A DNA stretch of 64,000 nt. Source: Tunicatimonas pelagia. Its GTDB lineage: Bacteria; Bacteroidota; Bacteroidia; Cytophagales; Cyclobacteriaceae. Location: positions 1,240,001 through 1,304,000 of the forward strand of contig NZ_CP120683.1 of assembly GCF_030506325.1 (NCBI RefSeq). The letters are read 5' to 3'. The translations under genes were made by a program, and so were the position numbers. The stretch's first letter is position 1. Each line of letters starts with the position of its first letter. Positions 42,018 through 50,847 of this stretch are shown here, one piece after another. The notes under the pieces were generated by a model. That model worked only from the letters and a program-made list of their open reading frames with translations. It was not told the origin of the DNA and searched no databases.

Positions 42018-42249
42018 TAGCCGCACGACTTTTTTTATACCAGAAAAATGCGATAGTCCCAAAGATTAGATATGGAGCTACAAACAAATATAATATACCA
42101 AAATTAAGACCAGAAGCTAAGGCAGTTTCACCATAACTCACATTATTTTCTACCGTAGCTCGGCACATAGCACACTGCGCCAACAACGATTGAGCTGATC
42201 CAGCTATTAAAGTAACAGTTACTGTAAGAAATTTGATAAATCGCACCAT
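41977..42249 (-). CDS. small exported/membrane protein with CxxC, 90 aa
   Basis: A signal-like N-terminus (about 1-24) is followed by QCAMCRATVENN and then one membrane helix (about 47-70) and a basic tail. The CAMCRA motif right after the signal is a recurrent feature of small proteins in Bacteroidota oxidase clusters; the role is unknown but metal or haem handling is plausible. It overlaps the DUF983 gene. Confidence 0.75.
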   Translation of the reverse strand: MVRFIKFLTVTVTLIAGSAQSLLAQCAMCRATVENNVSYGETALASGLNFGILYLFVAPYLIFGTIAFFWYKKSRAANAKKIRRISYPQS

Positions 42250-42555
42250 AATAATCTTAAAACGTAGTAAGCCTGTTTTCAGTTCTCAGAAGTTGTTTCA
42301 ATTAATTCTTTTGGTCAAAAATGGCTGAAATTAAGCCATCTTATTTTTCTCTCAAAATTTATAACTGAAACAGCTTCTTAAAATCAGCCGTAATATGAGC
42401 CGATCATAAATCACTTGGAAAATTAAAAACTATGCCCCCACGGAAAAGCTACTAATACCACAGGAGGCACCGCAGGTGATGATCTGGAAAAAGAGTGAGA
42501 AGAAACCAAAGTCAAAATACAAATGTTGTTTGGGAGAAATTAACGGTCAGAATCA
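42250..42555. other. 306-base spacer with two opposed short frames
   Basis: Between the divergent 90-residue gene and DUF420. A plus-strand frame of 26 codons (42479-42559) whose TGA overlaps the DUF420 ATG, and a minus-strand frame (42430-42522) reading FFSLFFQIITCGASCGISS, are the only candidates. Neither is confirmed. Confidence 0.4.
42430..42522 (-). other. possible 30-residue hydrophobic peptide frame
   Basis: From TTG at 42522 to TAG at 42430. It encodes YFDFGFFSLFFQIITCG, then ASCGISSFSVGA. The Phe-rich hydrophobic stretch and two Cys look like a micro-membrane peptide, but start, ribosome site and conservation are unproven and the opposite strand has an open frame as well. Confidence 0.25.
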
Positions 42556-43098
42556 ATGAGTGTCAAAACCCAGTCGTATCCTACGCTTCTTACCAATCGT
42601 CGGGCGATCAATATACTATCCATCGTCATTCCGGTAGCTGTTGCCCTGCTAATCGGCATTCGGCAGAAAGTGCCGCTCGGCGAATGGACTTCCGCTTTAC
42701 CACATGCAATCGGTATTATCAATGCAGCTACTTCGTTACTACTCATTGCCGCAGTGGTGGCCATTAAGCAACAGAAGGTAGAATTGCACCGCAAGCTGAT
42801 GACAACCGCTTTTGCACTGGGAGCTATTTTCTTGGTGACCTATATTACTTATCATATTTCTAATCCTTCCACGTCCTACGGTGGTGAAGGAGCTATACGC
42901 TATCTTTACTATTTTCTGCTAATTTCGCATATACTACTATCAATTGTGGTGGTGCGCTATGTGCTGTTAGCTATGTACTACGCGCTTAATAAGCAGTTTG
43001 GCGATCATCGGCGGATTGTTAAGTTAGCATTTCCTATTTGGCTCTACGTATCCATCACCGGCGTAGCAGTGTACCTAATGATTAGCCCGTATTATTGA
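42556..43098 (+). CDS. DUF420 membrane protein, 180 aa
   Basis: Five membrane helices (about residues 17-33, 46-68, 79-101, 117-140 and 154-175). The short HRKLMTTAF loop and HILLSIVVV helix with two His are typical of DUF420 (CtaM-like) proteins, which help to assemble haem-copper oxidases. It is the only plus-strand gene in the oxidase region and begins the ATGA overlap with the 26-codon frame upstream. Confidence 0.88.
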   Translation: MSVKTQSYPTLLTNRRAINILSIVIPVAVALLIGIRQKVPLGEWTSALPHAIGIINAATSLLLIAAVVAIKQQKVELHRKLMTTAFALGAIFLVTYITYHISNPSTSYGGEGAIRYLYYFLLISHILLSIVVVRYVLLAMYYALNKQFGDHRRIVKLAFPIWLYVSITGVAVYLMISPYY

Positions 43099-43333
43099 TT
43101 AAGTACTGATTTATGTTCGGTACGGTGGTACGCTATATCTGCTATCATTTGGTAGATATTAGCTCTGCTTGATAGTGCAATAGAAGGATCAGAGTTTAGC
43201 GTATCATTCAGAGAGAAATGAAACACACCCTATCTTCCTTCAACACTTAACTTTGTAGGAGAAAAAAGAAGGTGGAACTACTGCTAACGGGATAGCTACT
43301 GAAAGTAAATTGTACTATTGATAACAAGATCAA

Positions 43334-43990
43334 TTATCCTGTGCGGTCTTGGGAATAATCTTCTTGGCTATCGGTACTGTATTCTAGAATTCGAATTTCT
43401 GCAATGAGGCGATCTACTTCAGAAGGATCAGTTCCTCGGTAGTAACCCCGAATCTGCCCTAGTCGGTCTACTAACACTAGCGTTTCGTGTAGAGGAATAT
43501 TAAACCGAGGTAATACTAACTCGCACTGAAGAAACGAAGGATACTCACGCTCGCTTCCTTCCAAAAAAAGCCAACTAGGCTGACTTTTTTTATATCTCTG
43601 AGCCAGTAATGATAATGAAGGAGAACCTGAATTCGCAATTAAAGTGATTTGGGTAGGTGCTTGGGTTTCCAAAACCCCTTGTACTCGAGCTAGTTCTTCC
43701 AGCATAGTAACACAAGCACTTTCACATTTAGCAGATGGAGTGTATACAACCTGCACCGCATCAGTAAATAGATGGGGGCGAGTCTGCTGATTGGTGGTGT
43801 TTTGCGTTAATAGCGGCTTCACCCGATGAGCCGATTGACTAGGCTTACAAGCAGCAAGCGAGTCTATACCGTTCTCATAAAATACAGGAACCGCGTAATG
43901 ATTAGTACTAAATAATTCAAAGAATAGGATAAAAAAAATCGGTATTGCCAGTAACAATATTAGCAAACCGATCTTCCGGGATTTTTGCAT
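43334..43990 (-). CDS. SCO1/SenC-like copper chaperone, membrane anchored, 218 aa
   Basis: One N-terminal anchor helix (about residues 6-27) is followed by a degenerate thioredoxin fold. The copper-binding pair is in KCESACVTM (Cys-x3-Cys, near residue 92), and the third ligand His lies in PLHETLVLVDRLGQIRGYYRGT. SCO proteins deliver copper to CuA of cytochrome oxidase subunit II, matching the neighbours. ATG 43990 is chosen: an earlier ATG at 44050 would place the long nested hairpin inside the coding region. The protein is divergent from the usual SCO sequence, so metal binding is likely but not certain. Confidence 0.78.
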   Translation of the reverse strand: MQKSRKIGLLILLLAIPIFFILFFELFSTNHYAVPVFYENGIDSLAACKPSQSAHRVKPLLTQNTTNQQTRPHLFTDAVQVVYTPSAKCESACVTMLEELARVQGVLETQAPTQITLIANSGSPSLSLLAQRYKKSQPSWLFLEGSEREYPSFLQCELVLPRFNIPLHETLVLVDRLGQIRGYYRGTDPSEVDRLIAEIRILEYSTDSQEDYSQDRTG

Positions 43991-43996
43991 AAGTAT

Positions 43997-44097
43997 TTGG
44001 TCTGGGTAATAGAGAATATTCTGATAAACTTCTAAGGTTCGTGACGACACGAACCTTGAGGTAAATAATTATCAGAATAATGTTTAATATAGACCAA
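43997..44097 (-). repeat. three-tier nested inverted repeat before sco
   Basis: Outer arms TTGGTCT (43997-44003) with AGACCAA (44091-44097), middle arms ATTCTGATAA with TTATCAGAAT, inner perfect AAGGTTCGTG (44034-44043) with CACGAACCTT (44048-44057) around ACGA. It fills nearly all of the space between the subunit IV stop and the SCO ATG. It could regulate SCO expression within the operon or end the upstream transcript; no clear U-tract follows the inner stem. Confidence 0.7.
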
Positions 44098-44115
44098 GTA
44101 TTTATTGATATTGTT

Positions 44116-44445
44116 TTAGAACTTCAGCTCAAAGATAGATGAACCTTCGGCCAGCAGGGCAATGACCAACCAAACCACAAAGATTGTGGGAATTACAATT
44201 GACCAGATCAATGTCTTGACTTCTCCTTTGAGGTGCATAAACTCCGCAACAATATAAAATGCCTTCACTAGCGTAAGTGCTATAAATGTGAAATACAGCA
44301 ACGGTCCCCGAGGAAGAATATAGGCAAATGCGAACTCTATAGCCGTTACAATGGCCAGAATGCCCGCAATACGCCAGAGCTGATTGATTTTCTTTTGATC
44401 TTTCGGTTGAACCTTAACCGTAGTAGCTTCATCTAATTGTGCCAT
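44116..44445 (-). CDS. cytochrome c oxidase subunit IV, 109 aa
   Basis: Three hydrophobic helices (about residues 25-44, 48-70 and 80-100), with FAYILPRGPLLYFTFI and YIVAEFMHLKGEVK between them; the EFMHLKGE element marks the prokaryotic subunit IV (CtaF/CyoD-like). It is a small accessory subunit that stabilises haem-copper oxidases. It lies 20 bases after the subunit III gene on the same strand. Confidence 0.9.
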   Translation of the reverse strand: MAQLDEATTVKVQPKDQKKINQLWRIAGILAIVTAIEFAFAYILPRGPLLYFTFIALTLVKAFYIVAEFMHLKGEVKTLIWSIVIPTIFVVWLVIALLAEGSSIFELKF

Positions 44446-44465
44446 GCGTTATTGAATCAGTGTTG

Positions 44466-45218
44466 TCAAATCAAGTAAAAGAAAGTAAATACGAACACCC
44501 ACACTAAATCTACAAAGTGCCAGTAGAGCCCAACTTTCTCTACCATTTCGTAGTGCCCCCGGCGCTCAAAGACCCCTACAGTAGCTTGATAGAAAATTAG
44601 AAAGTTTAACGCTACGCCACTAAATACGTGAAAACCATGAAAGCCGGTAATAAAGAAAAACAGATCTGCGAAGAGTGGTGGCCCGTACTGATTTTGGGTG
44701 AGATTGGCTCCGTAGAAGATAGAGCCATCGGGCATCATACCACCTTCATCAGTTCCGTGAATAAAGTGTGACCACTCCCAAGCTTGGCAACCTAAAAAAG
44801 CCACCCCGCCAATTAGCGTCCATAGCATCCATTTGGTCACATCTTTCTTATCCATTCGGTGCCCAGCTTCTACTGCCAACACCATCGTAACGCTACTCAA
44901 AATCAGAATGAATGTCATGATACCCACAAAGACCAAAGGAAGCGATACTCCGTGTAGCAGTGGTACCGCATCAAAAACCTTCTCTGGAATAGGCCAATAT
45001 TCTTGGGAAAAAACAAAATCTTCTACTTCACCATTGTACGCAGGCCAAGCGTAACGAATCATTCCGTAGGAAATAAGTAGCGATGAAAAAGTAAACGCAT
45101 CAGATAGTAAGAAGAACCACATCATGAGCTTGCCGTAACTGGCTTTCAGAGGTGCCATTCCCCCATCCCAGACGCTACCTGTGGTTGTTTCTTCTACGGA
45201 TGTTGTAGTAGTTGCCAT
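44466..45218 (-). CDS. cytochrome c oxidase subunit III, second copy, 250 aa
   Basis: Seven membrane helices. The conserved EWSHFIHGTDEG region and the GFHGFHVFSGVALNF motif plus GLYWHFVDLVWVFVF near the C-terminus mark subunit III of haem-copper oxidases. The second subunit III gene is immediately upstream; such paired genes (202 and 250 residues) are usual in Bacteroidota caa3 operons and both products are thought to sit in one complex or to assemble in sequence. Confidence 0.94.
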   Translation of the reverse strand: MATTTTSVEETTTGSVWDGGMAPLKASYGKLMMWFFLLSDAFTFSSLLISYGMIRYAWPAYNGEVEDFVFSQEYWPIPEKVFDAVPLLHGVSLPLVFVGIMTFILILSSVTMVLAVEAGHRMDKKDVTKWMLWTLIGGVAFLGCQAWEWSHFIHGTDEGGMMPDGSIFYGANLTQNQYGPPLFADLFFFITGFHGFHVFSGVALNFLIFYQATVGVFERRGHYEMVEKVGLYWHFVDLVWVFVFTFFYLI

Positions 45219-45265
45219 AAGTTTATAGTTGATTCAAAAACGAATTCAATAATTGCTTTTGCTAG

Positions 45266-45874
45266 TTAGCGATTGAGCAGCAAAAATAGAAATAAATACA
45301 GCCAAAGTCCATCTAAAAAGTGCCAATAGGTTACACACATCTCCATCGTGTCCATCTGCTTACTGTGCACCTTGTAGCGAAAAGCTCTCACTACCATAAC
45401 AATTAAGAAAACCAACGCGCTAACAATATGCACTCCGTGTACTCCACTTAGTACGTAGACAAATGATCCGGCTGGATTTCCCACAAAGAACACCTCTATA
45501 TCTACCAGTGCTCCCCAAGCCATAAACTGACCAACTAAGAAAGCAACCCCTAAGCCTAACGTAACCAGCAAAGCGACTCTAAGCTGGATAATCTGATCGC
45601 GCTTAGCTGAAATATACGCCCAATGCATACTGATGCTACTAACCAGAATAATTCCAGCAGTTGTCCAAAACAAGGGTGGCAGCTCAAAGTCTAACCAGTT
45701 TCCCTCTGAACGCCTTACAATGTAGGCACTGGTGAAGGCGGCAAAAATCATGACCACCGTTACAATAAATAGCCAAAGCGCAAACTTCTGCGGATGCATT
45801 GATAAAATTGGCTGAGGCTCTTCGCGTAAACTAATCTGATCTACCTCTTTTTCTATATTCAGTGACTTTTCCAT
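45266..45874 (-). CDS. cytochrome c oxidase subunit III, first copy, 202 aa
   Basis: Five visible helices with SGVHGVHIVSALVFL (about residues 142-156) and TYWHFLDGLWLYLFLFL at the C-terminus, both subunit III motifs. The two N-terminal helices of the seven-helix form are absent, giving the short class. It lies 11 bases after the ctaB gene. Confidence 0.93.
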   Translation of the reverse strand: MEKSLNIEKEVDQISLREEPQPILSMHPQKFALWLFIVTVVMIFAAFTSAYIVRRSEGNWLDFELPPLFWTTAGIILVSSISMHWAYISAKRDQIIQLRVALLVTLGLGVAFLVGQFMAWGALVDIEVFFVGNPAGSFVYVLSGVHGVHIVSALVFLIVMVVRAFRYKVHSKQMDTMEMCVTYWHFLDGLWLYLFLFLLLNR

Positions 45875-45885
45875 TCTTCTTTCCT

Positions 45886-46779
45886 TTAAACCTTATCCAA
45901 TAAATAAGCAATCTGTACCACTGGTAAATAGATGAAAGAGCCAAACATAATTTGTAAGGCAACCTTACGCGAGCCATCCATCATCAACCGAAAGGTCTGT
46001 CCTAAAAATAATACGCCACATACAGTTGCTACAATAGCCGAATCTACTCCCGTAATGCCAAACTTGAGCGGTAGCAACCCGAGCGGTATCAGAAATAAAG
46101 TGTAAGTCATAATTTGCACCGCCGACTGAACCGTTTTTCCACCTTTGGAAGGCAATAACTTAAACCCAGCTTTCTGATAATCCTCGTCGGCTACCCAAGC
46201 AATAGCCCAAAAGTGGGGGAACTGCCAAATAAACTGAATAGCAAAGATAATGAGAGCTTCGTGTGTGATAGTTCCGGTTACTGCTGTCCAGCCTAACAGC
46301 GGAGGCAACGCGCCCGGAACAGCTCCCACTAACACCGCAATAGGCCCTACTCGCTTGAGGGGCGTATACACAAAGCTGTATAAAACAAACGATAAGAAAG
46401 CTAAGCCAGTAGTTAACGGATTGGTGAATTGTGCCAGTAATAACATACCAATGCCGCCGGTTACCAAGGCAACTCCTACTGCTTCCGAAACATTTATTCT
46501 CTTCGTGGGTAGAGGACGGCTCTTAGTGCGAGACATCAATCGGTCGTAGTCTTGCTCAATAATTTGGTTCACTGCGGAAGAAGCCCCTGAAAGCAAAAAA
46601 CCACCTATTAACAAAATGACTAACTGTACCCAATCAACACTACCAAATGTTGCTAACACGAACCCAAAACCGGACGAAAATGCTACTAACATTGACAAAC
46701 GAGCTTTTAGCAGCTCGGTGTAGCTTCGTAGCTTTTCACCCCAAATATCAGTAATATGAATTTTCTCAGTAGCTTGCAT
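45886..46779 (-). CDS. ctaB: haem O synthase (protohaem IX farnesyltransferase), 297 aa
   Basis: UbiA-fold prenyltransferase with nine helices. The first Asp-rich motif appears as NQIIEQDYDRLMSRTKSRPLPT (about residues 71-92; broken here by variant spacing) and the second as AWVADEDYQKAGFKLLPS (about 194-211). It farnesylates haem B to haem O, then CtaA makes haem A. It overlaps the ctaA gene by 14 bases, so the pair is translationally coupled. Confidence 0.95.
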   Translation of the reverse strand: MQATEKIHITDIWGEKLRSYTELLKARLSMLVAFSSGFGFVLATFGSVDWVQLVILLIGGFLLSGASSAVNQIIEQDYDRLMSRTKSRPLPTKRINVSEAVGVALVTGGIGMLLLAQFTNPLTTGLAFLSFVLYSFVYTPLKRVGPIAVLVGAVPGALPPLLGWTAVTGTITHEALIIFAIQFIWQFPHFWAIAWVADEDYQKAGFKLLPSKGGKTVQSAVQIMTYTLFLIPLGLLPLKFGITGVDSAIVATVCGVLFLGQTFRLMMDGSRKVALQIMFGSFIYLPVVQIAYLLDKV

Positions 46780-47866
46780 ATTCCTCTATTTCTTCAGTTA
46801 CATCAGGTTTAGCGAGCCGGGGACTATTTATTTTCATCAGCAAAAATAGCTGGATACCAAAGGCTACTGTCGCCAATAATAAATGAATTGGCTGAGCCAC
46901 TCTTGGAATTCCGAAATAAGCCATAATGCCCCCGGAAACAATTTCTAAACCAATGACTACTACTAATACTAAGCTCCACCGGGTTAAGTTTCCGTTAATG
47001 CCAAAACGCTGAAATAAAGTAGCCATTAACCACAAGTGAGCTGCAATAACAATAAACGATAGCGAACGATGCAGGGTAAAGGTGCTTCCTAACGCGTCAA
47101 TCCATTCCTGCCGCCGTTCTTCTCCTAACTCTTTAGCAACAACATCTACCGACTCGCGCACTTGAGTACCAAGCAGAATCTGCCCTAACGTCAATAACAC
47201 CAAGACTATAAGTAATGTGTTTATCTGGATGAACTCCTTTTTAGGTATCTGATTGCTGTCAGACAATGCTGCTGGTTGAGCGCGGAAAGCAACGTAGATC
47301 AGTAAGCTTACGATGATCAGTGCTATCAGCATGTGGAAGGTGATCATACCCGGAAGCAAGTTAGTAGATACTACTATCGAGCCTACCCAGCCTTGAAAAC
47401 CAACTAAAATTACTGCTGCTAACGATACCCAAACCAAACTGCGGTGCGAGTGCCAGTACTTCAAAGAAGCTAGAAATGTAGCAAAGATGAGCAAGCCAAT
47501 TATTGCTCCAATCAGACGGTTTACATACTCCGTCCAGGTTTTGGCAACGTTAAAATCAGCCTCAATCAGAATTGATTTATCATTCTTAACTCGTTCGGCT
47601 AATTCTGCAAATCCCAGTACATTCAAATATCCAGTGACCCTAGTGTTTTTTTCTGCTCGCTTTTGAGCATAGACCTCCTTGTAGTTTTGAGGAAGCTGGG
47701 ATACCTCAGTGGGAGGCACCCAACTACTGAAACACTTAGGCCAGTCGGGACAACCCATACCAGAACCAGTGCTACGAACAATACCACCTACTAAAATCAA
47801 CAGGTAAACTGCTACCAGTGTGGCAACACTAAGCTTGGGAAGTAATCTACTTGGCGTTGGATTCAT
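46766..47866 (-). CDS. ctaA: haem A synthase (COX15/CtaA), 366 aa
   Basis: Eight helices. The N-terminal GGIVRSTGSGMGCPDWPKCFSSWVPP motif (split by a loop here; about residues 28-53) includes the conserved Cys pair, and HMLIALIIV, LHRSLSFIVIAAHLW and PIHLLLATVAFG hold the four haem-ligand histidines. The enzyme hydroxylates haem O to haem A. ATG at 47866 is preferred to the upstream 47905, which adds a basic stretch overlapping coxA more deeply. It overlaps coxA by 20 bases with this start. Confidence 0.93.
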   Translation of the reverse strand: MNPTPSRLLPKLSVATLVAVYLLILVGGIVRSTGSGMGCPDWPKCFSSWVPPTEVSQLPQNYKEVYAQKRAEKNTRVTGYLNVLGFAELAERVKNDKSILIEADFNVAKTWTEYVNRLIGAIIGLLIFATFLASLKYWHSHRSLVWVSLAAVILVGFQGWVGSIVVSTNLLPGMITFHMLIALIIVSLLIYVAFRAQPAALSDSNQIPKKEFIQINTLLIVLVLLTLGQILLGTQVRESVDVVAKELGEERRQEWIDALGSTFTLHRSLSFIVIAAHLWLMATLFQRFGINGNLTRWSLVLVVVIGLEIVSGGIMAYFGIPRVAQPIHLLLATVAFGIQLFLLMKINSPRLAKPDVTEEIEEYASY

Positions 47867-49730
47867 CCATTTTTTCGGTCTTTTCACCTTCTCGTTCAAT
47901 ACCAATCATGTCGTTTTCATAAGGCAAATTAGACTCGGGAGTTTCGGAGAATGGAACCGTTTGCGGAATATAGTCTTCCAGTGCTCCCGGCTTACTGTAA
48001 TCATACGGCCATCGGTAAACCGTAGGAATTTCGCCCGGCCAATTGCCGTGCCCAGGGTTGCGGGGCGTAGTCCACTCCAATGTATTTGACTTCCAAGGAT
48101 TTAACGGTGCTAGCCGACCTCGGAAAATACTATTGAAGAAGTTGTAGGCAAATACTAGCTGACCAAAGAAAGTTAAGATCGCCGCAATACTAATGAACAT
48201 ATTAAGATCAGCGAATGCCCCAAATGGATCAAACGTGGTGAATGAGTAGTAACGACGGGGGAAACCAGCAATACCAATGTAATGCATGGGGAAGAATACC
48301 ATGTACACCCCAACAAAGGTTAGCCAGAAGTGAACATAACCTAAACCTTTATCCATCATTCTACCGAACATTTTCGGAAACCAGTGATAAACCCCAGCCA
48401 TCAGCCCGAAGAATGAAGCACTACCCATTACCAAGTGGAAGTGGGCTACCACAAAGTACGTATCGTGAAGCTGGATATCAATAGCAGAATTACCTAAGAA
48501 TATTCCCGTTAGACCACCCGATATAAATACCGATACTAGTCCAATGGAAAACATCATAGCAGTGGTAAAGCGAATATTGCCCTTCCACAAAGTAGTCAGA
48601 TAATTAAATACTTTCACCGCCGAAGGTACCGCAATGATGAGTGTTAGGAACATAAAGATAGAACCTAAGAAAGGGTTCAGTCCCGAAACAAACATATGGT
48701 GTGCCCAAACTACAAACGAAAGGATGGTAATCCCCAACATGGAACCAACCATCGCTCGGTAACCAAAGATCGGTTTACGAGAGTTGGTAGCAATAATTTC
48801 AGACGTAATTCCTAATGCCGGCAGCAATACGATGTATACTTCAGGGTGACCTAAAAACCAGAATAAGTGCTGGTATAAAATTGGGCTACCGCCAATGTTA
48901 GGCAATGCCTCACCATTAATAAATATTTCTGATAAGTAGAAGCTAGTACCAAAACTTCGATCAAATACGAGTAATAAGGCTGCTGCTACCAAAACCGGGA
49001 ACGAAAGTAATCCGATAATGGCAGTTAAGAAGAATGCCCAGATAGTGAGTGGTAATCTTGCGAAAGACATTCCCTTGGTTCGCATATTAATTACTGTGGT
49101 GATGTAATTGATACCACCCAATAGCGTAGAAGCAATAAAGAATACCATTGCTACTAACCACAATGTCATGCCCATTCCTGAGCCTTGAATGGCTTGTGGT
49201 AGCGCACTCAATGGGGGATAGACCACCCAACCACCAGCAGCCGGACCAGTTTCCAAGAATAGAGAAGAAAGCATAATCACACTGGCTATAAAGAAGAACC
49301 AGTACGATAGCATATTCATAAAGCCTGAAGCCATATCCCGTGCGCCAATCTGCAAAGGAATTAAGAAGTTACTGAACGTTCCACTCAATCCGGCAGTGAG
49401 CACGAAGAATACCATAATGGTTCCGTGCATGGTTACCATCGCTAAGTAAAACTCGGGGTCGAGACTTCCGGTTTCTGAAATCCAACCTCCTAACAGTGGC
49501 TTCAAAAAGGTCATATCCATCTCGGGAAAACCAAGTTGAAGCCGGAAAAGAATAGATAATAAACCTCCAATAAATGCCCAGAGAATACCCGTAATCAGGT
49601 ATTGCTTGGCAATCATTTTGTGGTCGGTACTGAATATGTAGGTGGTAATAAAATTACCGTGGTGATGCTCTTCTTCGTGCGCGTGCGAGTGATCTTGCTC
49701 TACTACGTGTTCAATATTTGCCGTTGCCAT
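47847..49730 (-). CDS. coxA: cytochrome c oxidase subunit I, 627 aa
   Basis: Twelve-plus helices with all the haem-copper ligands in place: FHLVMGSASFFGL and the H-motif of helix II (TMHGTIMVF), GHPEVYIVLLPALG with the His-Tyr cross-link (helix VI), and WAHHMFVSG for CuB (about residues 338-346). The K-channel helix carries the YIVLLPALG tyrosine, typical of A-type oxidases. It reduces oxygen to water with proton pumping. Length includes a C-terminal polar tail with TEWTTPRNPGHGNW-like segment, known in related operons. It lies 25 bases after coxB. Confidence 0.97.
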   Translation of the reverse strand: MATANIEHVVEQDHSHAHEEEHHHGNFITTYIFSTDHKMIAKQYLITGILWAFIGGLLSILFRLQLGFPEMDMTFLKPLLGGWISETGSLDPEFYLAMVTMHGTIMVFFVLTAGLSGTFSNFLIPLQIGARDMASGFMNMLSYWFFFIASVIMLSSLFLETGPAAGGWVVYPPLSALPQAIQGSGMGMTLWLVAMVFFIASTLLGGINYITTVINMRTKGMSFARLPLTIWAFFLTAIIGLLSFPVLVAAALLLVFDRSFGTSFYLSEIFINGEALPNIGGSPILYQHLFWFLGHPEVYIVLLPALGITSEIIATNSRKPIFGYRAMVGSMLGITILSFVVWAHHMFVSGLNPFLGSIFMFLTLIIAVPSAVKVFNYLTTLWKGNIRFTTAMMFSIGLVSVFISGGLTGIFLGNSAIDIQLHDTYFVVAHFHLVMGSASFFGLMAGVYHWFPKMFGRMMDKGLGYVHFWLTFVGVYMVFFPMHYIGIAGFPRRYYSFTTFDPFGAFADLNMFISIAAILTFFGQLVFAYNFFNSIFRGRLAPLNPWKSNTLEWTTPRNPGHGNWPGEIPTVYRWPYDYSKPGALEDYIPQTVPFSETPESNLPYENDMIGIEREGEKTEKMDESNAK

Positions 49731-49755
49731 AACTTTTTTAATTATCAGCTTTCAC

Positions 49756-50826
49756 TTAATTAATCTTCTCTACCTCTATATTGTTTTGTTCTTCTATACC
49801 TGCGCTTACCATTGCTAAATCCTTCAGGTCGCTAGGTACTTTGGCTAGATAGTCAGGGTTACCCTGTAACCAAGGCTTTTTCTCTGCCTTCCAGGCTTCG
49901 TATTCTTCGGGTTCTACTACTACAAACCGCAGTCGCATTGAGAAATGAGCCCGACCGCAGACTTCAGTACAGAATACGTTGTAGTTGAAATCAGGATCTT
50001 CCATCTCCTCACGCATCTCTTCGGTTGTTTTGGTGGCAGTGAACCAAAAGCGGGTTGGCATTCCAGGTACTGCATCTTGCTTCAATCTAAACTCAGGAAT
50101 ATACACACTATGCAGTACATCTCTGGCTCTAATCTTAAACAATACTGGTTTGCCTTTCGGCACATAAAACTCACCGGAAGAAACGGTAAGATCATCAAAA
50201 GAAGCCTTGTCCGTAAAATCCATCCCCCAAATGTTTTGAGCATCAATTAAGCGGTAATCGTACTCGCCTAATTGCTCATCTGTTCCTGGATAGCGAACCG
50301 TCCAGGCAAACTGGTAGCCTAGTATTTCAATAATTTCAGAATCGTCCGGGGCTTTAGCGGTAATATCCGTCCAGGCTTTCCAACCAGAGAAAACTAAAAC
50401 CGAAAGTACAATTGCCGGAATCACAGTCCAGATCACCTCTAATTTACTGTTGTCTGGATAAAATAGAGCTTTGCTGGTTTCTTTGTACTGATAACGGTAC
50501 GAAAAATAAAATAACAAGATGTGGGTCAGAATAAAGATGAACCCAGTAACCGCCATAGTAATCCAGAACAAACGATCGGTTACTATACCATGCTCTGAGG
50601 CTACCGCAGGTTGATACTTATCAAACTCCCCAACTGAGTACCAAACCATTAATCCACTCATAACGATAAGAAAAACCATAAACAGCATTGCATTTACCTT
50701 ATTTCCGGTAGAAGCATGCTTTTTATCGGTGCCACGCGCAACATTCAATAACTTAAGTATCCTCAAAATAGTAAAGAGGACTACTAGAAATAGAACTACT
50801 CCAACTGCTATCAAAAACTGAATCAT
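49756..50826 (-). CDS. coxB: cytochrome c oxidase subunit II, 356 aa
   Basis: Three N-terminal helices (about 3-24, 46-66 and 90-112) precede the cupredoxin domain. The CuA site is complete: HSVYIPEFRLKQD for the His and NVFCTEVCGRAHFSM with two Cys, His and Met. It accepts electrons and passes them to haem a in subunit I. No haem-binding CxxCH follows, so this is not the fused caa3 form with a cytochrome c tail; the donor is probably ActA/ActE. The extra first helix with the basic NVARGTDKKHASTGNK loop is usual in this phylum. Confidence 0.95.
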   Translation of the reverse strand: MIQFLIAVGVVLFLVVLFTILRILKLLNVARGTDKKHASTGNKVNAMLFMVFLIVMSGLMVWYSVGEFDKYQPAVASEHGIVTDRLFWITMAVTGFIFILTHILLFYFSYRYQYKETSKALFYPDNSKLEVIWTVIPAIVLSVLVFSGWKAWTDITAKAPDDSEIIEILGYQFAWTVRYPGTDEQLGEYDYRLIDAQNIWGMDFTDKASFDDLTVSSGEFYVPKGKPVLFKIRARDVLHSVYIPEFRLKQDAVPGMPTRFWFTATKTTEEMREEMEDPDFNYNVFCTEVCGRAHFSMRLRFVVVEPEEYEAWKAEKKPWLQGNPDYLAKVPSDLKDLAMVSAGIEEQNNIEVEKIN

Positions 50827-50847
50827 ATCCGTTGATTTATCAATCTA

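Noticed and set aside
49756-50826. Cytochrome c domain at the CoxB C-terminus
   Set aside because: No CxxCH motif is present after the CuA site; the tail is only polar residues.
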